The position numbers and the translations under genes are program-made. From Planctomycetota bacterium (GTDB lineage: Bacteria; Planctomycetota; J058), in assembly GCA_019636275.1 (NCBI GenBank), contig JAHBXY010000006.1:42507-106506 (forward strand): a DNA stretch of 64,000 nt, read 5' to 3'. Each line of letters begins with the position of its first letter. The stretch's first letter is position 1. The notes beneath the pieces are model-generated. The model was not told where the DNA came from, searched no databases, and saw only the letters and a list, made by a program, of their open reading frames with translations. Below are positions 30,031 through 39,334 of the stretch, piece after piece.

Positions 30031-32532
30031 TCAGGGCGCGAACGCCCCGTAGCGCGCCTGGATCTTGGTCGGCGACCCCGTCGCGTAGCCGATCACCGCG
30101 TGACCGTCGCGCAGGTCGACCGCGCCCGCGCGCGCCTGCGCGTCGAGCGTGATCGCGTCGCCGAACGTCTTCCCGCCGTCGGCGCTCTGGCGGAGGAACA
30201 GCCCGTTGGTCCCCGTGGCGCCGTGGACGAGCAGGACCGTGTCGCCGGCCGCCGCCAACCGCGGCGTCGAGCGCCCGGTCGTCGTGGCGGCCGCCGTCGC
30301 GTCGGCCCAGGTCTGGCCGCCGTCGACGCTCCGACGGAGGAGGATCCGCCGCGAGCCGCTCGTCTCGTCCGACCAGGCGCAGAGGGCCAGGTCGCCCGAG
30401 ATCGCCAGCGCCGGCAGGCGGTGGTTCGTGCTGTTGGCGCTCAGGCGCACGGCGCTGCCCCACGTCTGCCCGCCGTCGGCGCTGCGCTGCACGTAGACGC
30501 CGGCGTTCGACGACGACCCCTCCCAGGTGACGAGCACGACCTGCCCGCGGACGACGACCGAGGCGTTCGACCGGTCCGACGCGAAGCTCGGCAGCGTGGT
30601 CTCGCTGGCCCAGGTCGACCCGCCGTTGGTGCTCCGGCGCATGCGGATCCAGCTCGAGCTGCCGCTGCCGTTCGAGTAGACGACCACCGCCAGGCTCCCG
30701 TCGATCGCCACCGACGGGATCTGGTTCGACGACGTCCCGGTGCGCAGGGCCCCCTCGCTCGCCCACGTCTTGCCGCCGTCCGTGCTGCGGCGCAGGTAGA
30801 CGTCGCGGTCGTCGTCGGAGTCGTTGCCGTCGCGGCGGTCCTGCCACACGCACAGGACCGTCGAGCCGGCGGCCGCGATCGACGCGTGGCCCTCGTGGCC
30901 GTTGTTGACGCCGCTCTGGTTCATGCGGAGGTCGTCGACCCACGTCAGGCCGGCGTCGAGGCTGCGGCGGTAATACATGTCGTAGGTGCTCCCGCGCCGG
31001 TCGGCGAAGGCCACGTGCAGGATCCCCGCCCCGCCCACGGCCACGGCCGGGTCCTGCTGCGTGCCGCCGCTCGACGCGACGGCGCGCGCGGCGTCGAGGC
31101 CCTCGTAGAAGAACCCGCCGGCGACGGCGCGCGCGGCGCCGTGCGCGGCGTTGGTGACGATCACCTCGGCCGGCCCGGCCACGCCGGCCGGCGACGTGCA
31201 CGTGATGGTCTCCTCGTCGACGACGACCACGTCGGCGCAGGGCTCGCCGCCGATCGCGACCTCGGCGTCGGCCTGGAAGTTGGCGCCCTTGATCGTGATC
31301 GCCGTGCCGCCGGCCACGGGGCCGCGGTCCGGATCGAGCGACGCGACGGTCGGCAGCGGGTGGACCGTGATCGTCACGGTCGCGGGCTCCGAGGTCAGCG
31401 CGCCGTCCTTGGCGACGAAGGTGAACGCGTCCTCGCCCGAGAAGCCCGCCTCGGGCGTGTAGATCAGCTTCGGCGGCGTCCCCGAGAGCGCGCCGTGCGC
31501 GGGGGGCGCCAGGACCTCGAAGGTCAGCTCGTCGTCCTCGACGTCGCTGCCGCCGAGGGTCAGCTTCAGGGCCTTGTCCTCCGCCGTCTCGAGCTCCTGC
31601 GCCTCGGCGACCGGCGCGTCGTTCACCGGGTGGACCGTGATCGTGACCTTGATCGGCCCCGTGGTCTCGAGCCCGTCGCTGACCTCGAACGTGAAGCCGT
31701 CCTCGCCCGACCAGTCGGCGTCCGGCGTGTAGGTCACCTGCGGCAGCGCGCCCGAGAGCTGGCCGTGCGCCGGTCCGTCGAGCAGCGTGTAGGTCAGCGC
31801 GTCGCCGTCGGCGTCCTTCGCCTTGACGACGATCGCCAGGGCCTCGTCCTCGTCGGTCTCCAGCTCGGCGTCCGGCGCGCTCGGCGCCGCGTTGGTGTAG
31901 GTGAAGGCGCTCGTGACCGCCCCGGCCGTCGGGTGCGTGACGACGACGTCGACCCCCCCGACGGCGCTGGTGGACGGCGTGAGGCAGGTGAGCTGACCGC
32001 TGGAGATCACGAGCTCGAGGGCCGGCGCGCCGCCGATCGTCACGGTGCAGCCGGGGGCGAAGCCCTCGCCCGTGATCACCAGCGACGTGCCGCCGCCGCG
32101 CGAGCCGGCGGCCGGCGACACCGACGCGACGACCGGCAGGACCGCCTGGTAGGTGAACGTCCCCACGGTGCGGACCTGGCCGTCGAGCTCGAGCGTGACC
32201 TCGAGCGTCGTCGTGAGGTTGCCGCCGGGCGCCGGCGGGAGCGTGAACACGAGGGCGCCGCCCTGGAAGCTCGCCTCGACGACCTGGCCGCCGACCCGGA
32301 CGATCGCCCCCTGCGCGGCCGCCGCGTCGAGCGGCGGCGTGGCCGTGATCGCCACCGACGCGCCGCCCTGCGCCGAGCCGGACTCGGGCGACAGCGCCAG
32401 CGCCTGCGGCGCCGGCTCGGGCGCGCTCGGCGCCCAGCCGCGCCGCCGCGAGCCGTCGCAGCCCGCCGTCAGGACCCCGGCCAGCGCCACCGCGCCGGCC
32501 ATGAACATCACCTGCCCCCTGGACCCGTGCAT
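30031..32532 (-). CDS. Secreted lipoprotein with IPT/TIG, tandem-95-like and BNR/sialidase-type repeats
   Basis: An 833-residue surface lipoprotein: lipobox VLTAGCDG near residue 25. IPT/TIG domains (three, about residues 45-125, 130-210 and 400-480; e.g. SPAAGSRGGGTSLVITGEGF, DRGPVAGGTAITIKGANF) flank two cadherin-like 'tandem-95' domains (YTPDADWSGEDGFTFEVSDG and YTPEAGFSGEDAFTFVAKDG). The last 350 residues are at least six BNR/Asp-box repeats (RRSTDGGKTW, RRSTNGGSTW, QRSADGGQTW, RRSVDGGQTW) forming a sialidase-like propeller. No catalytic sialidase set was seen. It probably binds surface glycans or proteins. The ATG at 32532 has GGAGG upstream. Confidence 0.85.
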   Translation of the reverse strand: MHGSRGQVMFMAGAVALAGVLTAGCDGSRRRGWAPSAPEPAPQALALSPESGSAQGGASVAITATPPLDAAAAQGAIVRVGGQVVEASFQGGALVFTLPPAPGGNLTTTLEVTLELDGQVRTVGTFTYQAVLPVVASVSPAAGSRGGGTSLVITGEGFAPGCTVTIGGAPALELVISSGQLTCLTPSTSAVGGVDVVVTHPTAGAVTSAFTYTNAAPSAPDAELETDEDEALAIVVKAKDADGDALTYTLLDGPAHGQLSGALPQVTYTPDADWSGEDGFTFEVSDGLETTGPIKVTITVHPVNDAPVAEAQELETAEDKALKLTLGGSDVEDDELTFEVLAPPAHGALSGTPPKLIYTPEAGFSGEDAFTFVAKDGALTSEPATVTITVHPLPTVASLDPDRGPVAGGTAITIKGANFQADAEVAIGGEPCADVVVVDEETITCTSPAGVAGPAEVIVTNAAHGAARAVAGGFFYEGLDAARAVASSGGTQQDPAVAVGGAGILHVAFADRRGSTYDMYYRRSLDAGLTWVDDLRMNQSGVNNGHEGHASIAAAGSTVLCVWQDRRDGNDSDDDRDVYLRRSTDGGKTWASEGALRTGTSSNQIPSVAIDGSLAVVVYSNGSGSSSWIRMRRSTNGGSTWASETTLPSFASDRSNASVVVRGQVVLVTWEGSSSNAGVYVQRSADGGQTWGSAVRLSANSTNHRLPALAISGDLALCAWSDETSGSRRILLRRSVDGGQTWADATAAATTTGRSTPRLAAAGDTVLLVHGATGTNGLFLRQSADGGKTFGDAITLDAQARAGAVDLRDGHAVIGYATGSPTKIQARYGAFAP

Positions 32533-32665
32533 CGTGCACCTCCTCGCGGAGGCGCGATCGCAGGCGCCGTGCCCCGGCGCGCGCGCGACGCAAGTGCAAG
32601 ACGCGCAGGCCCGGACGCCGGACGCGCTCGCGCGCCGGGCGTCGCGTTCCTCGACGCGGCGTCGA

Positions 32666-34528
32666 TCAGGGGCGCGTCACCGTGATCGCGCGGGAGACGG
32701 GCCGCGAGCCCTCGACCTCGGCCACCACCCGGAAGGTCGCGCGGGCCGCGCTGCCCGCCGGCCAGGCCAGGCGCGCCGTCCCGTCGCCGCGGTCGACGAG
32801 GGTCAGGTCGGGCGGCGCGCCCTCGAGCCGGAAGCGCACGCGCGCGCCCTCGGGGTCGGCCACGACGACCTCGTGCGTCCAGGCGCGCCCGGCTGTCGCC
32901 ACGGACGACGGCGCCCCAGTGAGCCACACGGCGTCCTCGTCGAGGGGCCGGGCCCACACGGCCAGGACCGTGCTCACACCGCGCTCGCCCGCGTGGTCGG
33001 CCTTGCGGTTGTCGCAGGGGTGGTTGACGACGCCGCCGAAGGGCTCGCCCCGGACCCACAGGGCGGTGCTCCCGCCGCCGTCGAGGTTCAGGGCCTCGCG
33101 GCAGCCGAGCCAGGCCATCCACTGCGCCAGCTCGTCGAGCTTCATGCCGGCGCCGGCCGCCGTGCGCCCGTCGACGGTCGCGAGCACGAGGCCGCCCTGC
33201 GCCGTGACCCCGACGGCCGTGCGCGGGTGGCGGGCGGTGGCGAACGACGGCTGCGACTGCTCGTCGCCCGGCCGGACGACGACCGCGCCGCCCCGAAGGA
33301 GCCGCCCGAGGCCGCCGAGCGCGTGGGTGACCTGCGGCCAGTCCTGCCCGGCGGCCACGAGGGCGATCGACGCGCGCCCCTGCGCGTCGAAGCCCACGGC
33401 GGAGCGGTCGCGGGCGTTGGTGGCCCACACGTCGCCGTCGACCTTGGCCAGCGAGACCGACGCGCACGAGCCGTCGAAGAAGCCGCCGTTGACGGCCGCG
33501 ACGGCGCCGGCGCGCCGGCCGAGCGTCGAGGGGGTCGCGCAGCCGCGCGACACGATCGGCTTGACGACGACGCCCGGCGCGGCGAGGTCCACGTCGAGGA
33601 CGCTGCCCGTCTGCGCGGCCCCGAACAGCGCCGGGTAGCGCTTCGTGCGCAGGCGCACGCCCTGCGCCACGGGCCGCTCGTACCAGGCGTCGTCGAGCGC
33701 GAGGTCGATCCTGAGCGTGTAGGCGCCCGCCCGCGCCGGGCCCTCGTAGGTGTCGACGACGACGTGGTAGGTGCCGGCCTCGACCTCGACCTCGACGGCG
33801 ACGTCGTCGCGGGCCAGGCACGCGACCGCCAGGCCGCTCGCGTCGAGCTCGAGCGAGCGCAGGACGTGCACGTCGACGTCGACGGTCCCGCCGCCGGCGG
33901 CCGGCGCGCCGTCGCCCTGGACCCAGGCGGTGAGCCGGCCGCGCGCCGGGACGTCGACGCGATACACGACCTCCGGCCCGGCCTGCGAGACGCCGGGGCG
34001 GGCCGAGTAGCGCCCGGCGAGCGCGCGGCGGCCGACGGTCGTCGAGGCGTGCACGAACGGCGCGCCGGGGACGACGATCGGGTCCGACCAGTCGCCCGGG
34101 CGCGACGCGTCGGCGGGCGGCCCGGTCGGGTGCTCCTGGTGCAGGACCTCCGTCGGCGCGACGAGCCGGAGCTGGCCGCCGACCTCCTCGAGCGCGTAGC
34201 GCGAGGGCGCGCTCGTGGCCGCCGCGCCCGCGACGGCGGGCCCGAGCCCCGGCGGCGAGCGGCGCGTCCCGGCGAGCGCGCCGCCCGCCAGGCGCCCCTC
34301 GAGCTGCGCCGCGGCGCGGGCCCCGGTCGGCTCGAGGGCGCCCGCGGCCGTGACGCGCAGGCGCTCGAGCTCGAGGAGGCCCTCGACCCGGTCCTGCGCG
34401 TGGGTGAGGGTCGCCCGCCCGCGGTAGGGGCCCTCGGCGTCGCGGCCGGAGACCGTCCAGCGGCCGGAGAGGTCCTGGGCGCTCGCGTGCGCGGCGAGGA
34501 CGAGCAGCAGGGCGAGGGGCAGGCGCAT
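32666..34528 (-). CDS. Secreted phosphodiester glycosidase (NAGPA domain) protein
   Basis: A 620-residue exported protein with signal peptide MRLPLALLLVLAAHASAQ. The middle and C-terminal part matches the phosphodiester glycosidase (NAGPA) family: AAVNGGFFDGSCASV, ATARHPRTAVGVTAQGGLVLATVDGR (read in parts), LNLDGGGSTALWVRG and RGVSTVLAVWARP. In animals the family uncovers mannose-6-phosphate; bacterial members act on phosphodiester-linked sugars of cell-wall or exopolymers. The N-terminal 250 residues are beta-rich and may bind polymer. The ATG at 34528 follows a TAGTTG hexamer on the minus strand. It is divergent from the alpha/alpha-toroid gene. Confidence 0.85.
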   Translation of the reverse strand: MRLPLALLLVLAAHASAQDLSGRWTVSGRDAEGPYRGRATLTHAQDRVEGLLELERLRVTAAGALEPTGARAAAQLEGRLAGGALAGTRRSPPGLGPAVAGAAATSAPSRYALEEVGGQLRLVAPTEVLHQEHPTGPPADASRPGDWSDPIVVPGAPFVHASTTVGRRALAGRYSARPGVSQAGPEVVYRVDVPARGRLTAWVQGDGAPAAGGGTVDVDVHVLRSLELDASGLAVACLARDDVAVEVEVEAGTYHVVVDTYEGPARAGAYTLRIDLALDDAWYERPVAQGVRLRTKRYPALFGAAQTGSVLDVDLAAPGVVVKPIVSRGCATPSTLGRRAGAVAAVNGGFFDGSCASVSLAKVDGDVWATNARDRSAVGFDAQGRASIALVAAGQDWPQVTHALGGLGRLLRGGAVVVRPGDEQSQPSFATARHPRTAVGVTAQGGLVLATVDGRTAAGAGMKLDELAQWMAWLGCREALNLDGGGSTALWVRGEPFGGVVNHPCDNRKADHAGERGVSTVLAVWARPLDEDAVWLTGAPSSVATAGRAWTHEVVVADPEGARVRFRLEGAPPDLTLVDRGDGTARLAWPAGSAARATFRVVAEVEGSRPVSRAITVTRP

Positions 34529-34613
34529 GCGTCCAACTATGGACGGGATCCCGCCCGGAGGGAACCCCGATCCGGTCCGGGGATGGACGCTGGTGGCGGC
34601 CCCGGCGGCTGGG

Positions 34614-34619
34614 TAGCCT
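34614..34619 (+). promoter_or_regulatory. Candidate -10 hexamer (TAGCCT)
   Basis: TAGCCT lies 48 bases before the GTG at 34667, with GGAGG between. The space also carries a minus-strand TAGTTG (34534-34539) for the divergent glycosidase gene. Confidence 0.3.
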
Positions 34620-34666
34620 TGGCGGCCCTGGAGGTCGCGCGCGGCGCGACCGGACGGAGGTGCCTC

Positions 34667-36079
34667 GTGAGGCGCTCGCTCTTCCTCGTGCTCCCGCTGG
34701 TCTTCGTGCTCCCGCCGGGATGGACCGCGCCGGTCGCGCGCGCGCAGGACGCGATCGACGCCGACGCGCTCGCCGCGGCGATCGCCCGCGGCGCCGCCTA
34801 CGTGCGCGGGCTGCAGCAGCCCGACGGCTCGTTCCAGCTCCCGCCGGCGGCCGACACGCTGGAGACGAACTTCCCGCTCGGCTACTGCGCGCTGGCGACG
34901 CTGACGCTCCTCAAGTGCGGCGTCGCGCCCGACGACCCGGCGATCGAGCGGGCGTTCGAGCACATGTACCGCCTGCCGCTGCGCAAGACCTACGAGGTCT
35001 CGACGCTGGTGCTGGCGATCGAGGCGCGCTTCGCGCCGCCCGACGACCAGCTCGACCCGGAGAAGCGCAGCTACACGACGGTCGCGCGGCGCTTCTTCGG
35101 CCGCCACGCGCGCAAGGTCGACCGCGACAAGCTGCAGGCCTGCGTCGACTGGCTGGTGGCGCACCGCTCGAAGCAGTTCGAGGGCGCCGGGTGGCGCTAC
35201 CCCGAGGGCTCGATCGACCTCGACAACTCGAACACGCAGTACGCCATGCTGGCGCTGAAGAGCGCGCGGCGGCTCGGGGCCGAGGTGCCGCTGGACCTGT
35301 TCGCCAAGGTCGCCGACTACTTCGTCGCGCAGCAGGACGCGACCGGCCCCGAGGTCCCGTGGTTCGCGGTCCCGGCGGCCGACGGGCCGATCGGCGAGAT
35401 GCTCGGGCTCGAGGAGCGGCGCAAGCTCGACCGGCAGCGGGCGCAGCGCGCCGAGCGCGAGGCGGCCGCGGCCGGCACGCGCCAGCGCGCCGGGGGCGGC
35501 GAGGCGCTGGAGACGGCCGAGCGCATGCGCATGTTCTCGCGCGGCTGGAGCTACGAGCCGCGCGAGGTCCCCAAGGGCCCGCCGCCGGAGAGCCGCGAGG
35601 GCCCGCCGCCGCCGCAGACCGGCACGAAGGTGTCGACGGGCAGCATGACCTGCTCGGGGATCGCGGCCCTGTGCATCGCCAAGAGCGAGCTGGAGAACAC
35701 GCCGGCCCTCTGGCGCCCGCGCGCGGCGGCGGTCGACCAGGCGATCCGCGACGGCGTGGCCTTCATGGCGCACCACTTCTCGCCGCGCGACAACCCGCGC
35801 GTCGACGGCGGCGCGAGCGGGTGGAAGTACTACTACCTCTACAGCGTCGAGCGCGCGGGCGTGCTCGCCGGCACCTACCGCTTCGGCACGCACGACTGGT
35901 GGGAGGAGGGCGCGGCGCACCTGCTCACGCTGCAGGAGGCGGCCGGCTCGTGGCCCGACACGAAGGGGCTGTCGCGCCTGGCGCACTCCTGCTTCGCGCT
36001 CCTGTTCCTCAAGCGCTCGACGATCCCGCTCATGCCGCTGCCGCCCAAGCGGGTGATGACGGGCGCAGGGGCGCGCTAG
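34667..36079 (+). CDS. Secreted squalene-cyclase-like (alpha/alpha-toroid) repeat protein
   Basis: A 470-residue exported protein: signal sequence RRSLFLVLPLVFVLPPGWTA, cut near ARAQD. Prenyltransferase/squalene-oxidase-type repeats are visible: AAYVRGLQQPDGSFQL, ACVDWLVAHRSKQFEGAGWRY, VADYFVAQQDATGPEV and a C-terminal repeat (LLTLQEAAGSWPDTKG). A charged insertion (residues about 245-300) breaks the toroid. The DXDD or metal residues of true cyclases are not seen, so enzymatic cyclisation is unlikely. Such secreted proteins are common in Planctomycetota and have no known function. Its TAG stop shares a CTAG palindrome with the stop of the convergent ATPase gene. Confidence 0.8.
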   Translation: MRRSLFLVLPLVFVLPPGWTAPVARAQDAIDADALAAAIARGAAYVRGLQQPDGSFQLPPAADTLETNFPLGYCALATLTLLKCGVAPDDPAIERAFEHMYRLPLRKTYEVSTLVLAIEARFAPPDDQLDPEKRSYTTVARRFFGRHARKVDRDKLQACVDWLVAHRSKQFEGAGWRYPEGSIDLDNSNTQYAMLALKSARRLGAEVPLDLFAKVADYFVAQQDATGPEVPWFAVPAADGPIGEMLGLEERRKLDRQRAQRAEREAAAAGTRQRAGGGEALETAERMRMFSRGWSYEPREVPKGPPPESREGPPPPQTGTKVSTGSMTCSGIAALCIAKSELENTPALWRPRAAAVDQAIRDGVAFMAHHFSPRDNPRVDGGASGWKYYYLYSVERAGVLAGTYRFGTHDWWEEGAAHLLTLQEAAGSWPDTKGLSRLAHSCFALLFLKRSTIPLMPLPPKRVMTGAGAR

Positions 36080-37341
36080 GCGAGCGCGACGCGGACGGCC
36101 TCGAGGTCGGTGACCCCGCGCTCCGCCTTGCGCGCGCCGTCGCGCTCGAGGGGCGTCATGCCGCCCGCGAGGGCGGCGGCCTGCAGCGCCGCGGGCGCGG
36201 TCTCGCCGGCGCGCAGCGCGGCGAGGAGCGGCCCCTCGACCGTGGCCACCTCGTGGAGGCCGAGGCGGCCCTTGTACCCGGCGCCCTCGCAGCGTTCGCA
36301 CGCCGTGGGCGGCGCGCCGTCGGCCCGGCAGCGGCACACGCGGCGGCAGAGCCGCTGGGCGACGACGGCGCGCAGGCACGCGGGCAGCACGTGGCGCGAG
36401 ACCTGCAGGTCGTCGACGAGGCGCGCGATCGCCGTCCCGACGTCGCGGGCGAAGATCGTCGCCAGGACGAGCCGCCCCTCCTGCGCGGCCGCGAAGGCCA
36501 GGCGGGCCGCTGCGGCGTCGCGCAGCTCGCCGACGACCAGCACGTCGGCGTCGAGGCTCTGGACGCTGGCGGGGTCGACGCCCTCGACCCACGGCACGTA
36601 CGGGTCGGGCGCGACGAACGCCACGCGGCGGTCGCGCTCGACCTCGTGCGCGAGCGCGTGCAGCGTCGTCGTGCGACCGGACTCGACCTCCCCCGCGAGC
36701 AGGAGCACGCCGCCGCGCGGCGCGGTCGCCGCCGCGCGGACGCGCGCCAGGGCGTCCTCGTGCAGGTCGAGCGCGTCGAGGCCGAGCGCGAGCGTCCCCC
36801 GGGCGAGGAGGTGGAGCACGGCGTGGTCGCCGTCGTGGCCGCGCCAGGTGGCGAGGTCGAGGACGAGGTCGATCGCCTCGGGGTGGTGCGCGCGCAGGTC
36901 GATCCGGCCGCGCTGCAGGGCTCGGGGCCGCCCCTGGAGGCCCGCCATGGCGCGGAGGCGCGCGACGAGGACGCGCAAGGCCTCCGCCGGGAGGCTCATG
37001 CGTCCCTCGAGGCGCCCGTCGACCCGGTAGGTGATCCGCGTCACGCGGCCCGGCGGACCGCCGTCCGTGGCCTGCTCGTGCGGCGCGACGTGGACCGACG
37101 CGGCGCCGCGGGCGTAGGCGTCCTCGATCGTCCGCAGGGCGAGCTTGGCGACCGGCTCGTCCTCGTCGGCCCCCGCGAGGAGGTCGAGGTCGTCGGCGCA
37201 GGCGGCGCAGGTGGCGCAGGCGGCCTCGCTCGCGCCCGCGGCGCAGGGCCCGGGTCCTCGCAGGCGAAGCGCCGCGAGGATCACGAGCGCGCCGGCGATC
37301 AGGGAGAGCAGCAGGAGCGCGAGGACGACGGCGAGCGACAT
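36076..37341 (-). CDS. Membrane-anchored PilB/GspE-like ATPase with altered Walker A
   Basis: A 421-residue protein. An N-terminal membrane helix (LAVVLALLLLSLIAGALVILAAL) and a Cys-rich spacer (CAAGASEAACATCAAC) precede a GspE/PilB-type core. The Walker A loop reads GEVESGRTTT at residues 217-226: the invariant Lys is Arg 223. The Asp-box/Walker B region is DVLVVGELRDAAAARLAF, and the C-terminal zinc finger (CRRVCRC...CERCEGAGYKGRLGLHE) is intact. Normal PilB is cytosolic and has an N-terminal MshEN domain, absent here. No pilin or platform gene is next to it. It may be a regulatory or inactive relative. It lies 61 bases behind the hydrolase gene. Confidence 0.8.
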   Translation of the reverse strand: MSLAVVLALLLLSLIAGALVILAALRLRGPGPCAAGASEAACATCAACADDLDLLAGADEDEPVAKLALRTIEDAYARGAASVHVAPHEQATDGGPPGRVTRITYRVDGRLEGRMSLPAEALRVLVARLRAMAGLQGRPRALQRGRIDLRAHHPEAIDLVLDLATWRGHDGDHAVLHLLARGTLALGLDALDLHEDALARVRAAATAPRGGVLLLAGEVESGRTTTLHALAHEVERDRRVAFVAPDPYVPWVEGVDPASVQSLDADVLVVGELRDAAAARLAFAAAQEGRLVLATIFARDVGTAIARLVDDLQVSRHVLPACLRAVVAQRLCRRVCRCRADGAPPTACERCEGAGYKGRLGLHEVATVEGPLLAALRAGETAPAALQAAALAGGMTPLERDGARKAERGVTDLEAVRVALA

Positions 37342-37402
37342 GGCGCCTCCGTCCGCATTGGAACCCTGCGGCGCGAGGGCGTCACATCGCGATCGGAGCT
37401 GC

Positions 37403-38272
37403 TCAGGCCGCGCGGCGGACGACCTCGGCCTCGTCCGCCGGCGGGGCGAGGAAGGCGTCGACCAGGGCGTGGAAGCGCGCCGGGTCCTCCTCGTGCGCGC
37501 AGTGGCCGCAGTCGTCGAACACCTCGAGGCGCGCCGCGGGCAGGAGGCCGGCGACGCGCTGGCCGTAGGCCAGGGGCAGGACGCCGTCGTGGCGGCCCCA
37601 CACGAGGAGCGCGGGGGCGGCGAGCCCCGGCAGGCGCGCCTCGATCGAGGCCGAGGCGGCGCCCAGGGCGGCGGCCATGGCGGTGGCCGTGAGCAGGCTG
37701 CCCGGGCGGGCCAGCGGCGTGAAGCCGTGCAGCACCTCGGCGTCGACCGCGCGGCGGCGGTAGGCCACGAGGCCCAGGGCGCGGCGCACGAAGCCGGCGT
37801 TGCCGGCGGTGAGGCGGAAGAGGGGCTCGAAGGCCGGGAGGCCGAGCAGGCGGAACGGCAGGGCCGGCACGGGCAGGCGCGCGCCGAGGGGGCTCACGAG
37901 GACGAGGCGGCCCAGCCGCGCAGGCGCGCGCAGGGCGAGGTCGAGGGCCAGCGCGCCGCCGAGCGAGTTGCCCACGGCGGCGTGGAGCGGGCCCACGTCG
38001 AGGGCCGCGAGGACGCCCTCGACCCAGCGGGCCAGGCCGTCGAGCGAGTAGTCGCCCGGGCCGCGGTCGCTCCAGCCGCAGCCGAAGAGGTCGGGGGCGA
38101 TCACGCGGTGGCGGGGCGCGAGCGCGTCGATCGTCGTGCGCCAGGTGAACGACGAGTGCAGGAACCCGTGCAGGAGCAGCACCGGCGGCCCCTGGCCGGC
38201 GTCGACGACGTGGGCGCGGCGGCCGTCGACGTCGACGAAGCGACCGCGCGGGTGCCAGCTGATCCGGGCCAT
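37403..38272 (-). CDS. Alpha/beta hydrolase
   Basis: A 289-residue cytosolic alpha/beta-fold hydrolase. The oxyanion-hole block is VLLLHGFLHSSFTW, the nucleophile elbow is GNSLGG (S103), the acid is in LLVWGRHDGVLP and the His is in DDCGHCAHEEDP, the complete catalytic triad. A cap of about 60 residues lies between strand 6 and helix D (LPVPALPFRLLGLPAFEPLF). The family hydrolyses esters or C-C bonds (MhpC-like); the substrate is unknown. The ATG at 38272 is chosen because the longer frame overlaps the divergent rhodanese gene. It may be cotranscribed with the PilB-like gene downstream. Confidence 0.85.
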   Translation of the reverse strand: MARISWHPRGRFVDVDGRRAHVVDAGQGPPVLLLHGFLHSSFTWRTTIDALAPRHRVIAPDLFGCGWSDRGPGDYSLDGLARWVEGVLAALDVGPLHAAVGNSLGGALALDLALRAPARLGRLVLVSPLGARLPVPALPFRLLGLPAFEPLFRLTAGNAGFVRRALGLVAYRRRAVDAEVLHGFTPLARPGSLLTATAMAAALGAASASIEARLPGLAAPALLVWGRHDGVLPLAYGQRVAGLLPAARLEVFDDCGHCAHEEDPARFHALVDAFLAPPADEAEVVRRAA

Positions 38273-38311
38273 GGGGTCGATGATGACACCGTCCGGGCGG
38301 AGGCTCCAGCG

Positions 38312-38317
38312 TAAGAT
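38312..38317 (+). promoter_or_regulatory. Candidate -10 hexamer (TAAGAT) for the rhodanese gene
   Basis: TAAGAT starts 27 bases before the GTG at 38339; GAGGAG lies between them as ribosome site. The space is the 66-base divergent region to the hydrolase gene. Confidence 0.45.
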
Positions 38318-38338
38318 CGACGGCAGAGGAGCGCCCCC

Positions 38339-38770
38339 GTGCCGATCCAGGAGTTGCCGCCCGAGCAGTGCCACGACCTGCGCGAGACCGACCCGTCGAT
38401 CGTGCACCTCGACGTGCGCACGCCCGACGAGTTCGCCGCCGGCCACCCGGAGGGCGCGCTGAACGTGCCGATCTTCCTCCCCGGCGGCGGCGGCATGACC
38501 CTGAACCCCGACTTCACGCGGGTCGTCGAGCGCCTGGCGCCCGACCGCGACCGGCGGGTGGTGCTCTCGTGCGCCATGGGCGGCCGCTCCATGCGCGCCT
38601 GCCACGTCCTCGAGCAGGCCGGCTACACGCGGCTGGTGAACATGACCGGCGGCTTCGCCGGCTACCGCGGGCCGGGCGGGGAGCTCGTCGTCGGCGGCTG
38701 GCAGGACGCCGGGCTGCCCGTGTCGACCGACGCGTCGGCGGGCGCGTGGGAGCGCCTGCGCGGCGCGTGA
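38339..38770 (+). CDS. Single-domain rhodanese (sulfurtransferase)
   Basis: A 143-residue rhodanese fold. IVHLDVRTPDEFAAGHPEGALNV (in parts) and the active-site loop LSCAMGGRS, with catalytic Cys 78, are plain. Such single-domain enzymes carry persulfide sulfur for tRNA thiolation, cyanide detoxification or thiamine/molybdopterin sulfur. The C-terminal block GGFAGYRG is usual. The GTG is backed by GAGGAG. The stop overlaps the next start as GTGA, so a small membrane protein is made together with it. Confidence 0.9.
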   Translation: MPIQELPPEQCHDLRETDPSIVHLDVRTPDEFAAGHPEGALNVPIFLPGGGGMTLNPDFTRVVERLAPDRDRRVVLSCAMGGRSMRACHVLEQAGYTRLVNMTGGFAGYRGPGGELVVGGWQDAGLPVSTDASAGAWERLRGA

Positions 38771-39327
38771 GGCGCGGCGCCGGCGGCCTGGCGGGCGGCT
38801 TCGTCCTCGGTCTCGCCGGGGGCCTCGTGGGCACCGGCCTGCTGCTGCTCGTAGCGCTGCACCCCGCGACGGCGCGGGCCTGGGCGCGGGCGCGGCACGG
38901 CGGGGTGCCGGGGCCGACGGGCGTGGCGATCGTGGTCGAGTCGGCGCCCGCCGGGGCGGCGGGCGCCGGGGCCGGGCCGCACGTCGTGGTGTGGTACGTC
39001 AACGCCGGCCGCGCGCCCGCGCCCGTGTGGTGGTCGGAGCCGCCGGGCGAGGAGCTGTGGCTCGAGGTCGCGGCCGCCGGCGGCGAGGCGCTGCCGCCCG
39101 CCCGCGGGCCGGGCGACGCCACGGTGGCCGCGCCGGTGCGGGTGCGGCGGACGTGGCTCGAGCCGGGCGAGCGGCTGGGCGTGGTGTGCGACCTGTCGCG
39201 CTGGGCGGCGCTGCCGGGGCCCGGGGTCTACGAGGTCCGCGCCGAGCGCGCGCCGCTGGGCGATCCGGTCGGCGGGTTCGACGGCGTCCGCGCGCGGAGC
39301 GAGCCGGCGCGGCTGGTCGTGCCGTGA
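38767..39327 (+). CDS. Membrane-anchored hypothetical protein
   Basis: A 186-residue protein. One N-terminal membrane helix (GGFVLGLAGGLVGTGLLLLVAL) is followed by a beta-rich exported part (HVVVWYVNAGRAPAPVWWSEPP; RRTWLEPGERLGVVCDLSRW) reminiscent of an Ig-like domain. No family was recognised. It is translationally coupled to the rhodanese by GTGA. A link between the two proteins is unproven. Confidence 0.6.
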   Translation: MRRGAGGLAGGFVLGLAGGLVGTGLLLLVALHPATARAWARARHGGVPGPTGVAIVVESAPAGAAGAGAGPHVVVWYVNAGRAPAPVWWSEPPGEELWLEVAAAGGEALPPARGPGDATVAAPVRVRRTWLEPGERLGVVCDLSRWAALPGPGVYEVRAERAPLGDPVGGFDGVRARSEPARLVVP

Positions 39328-39334
39328 GCGCGGC

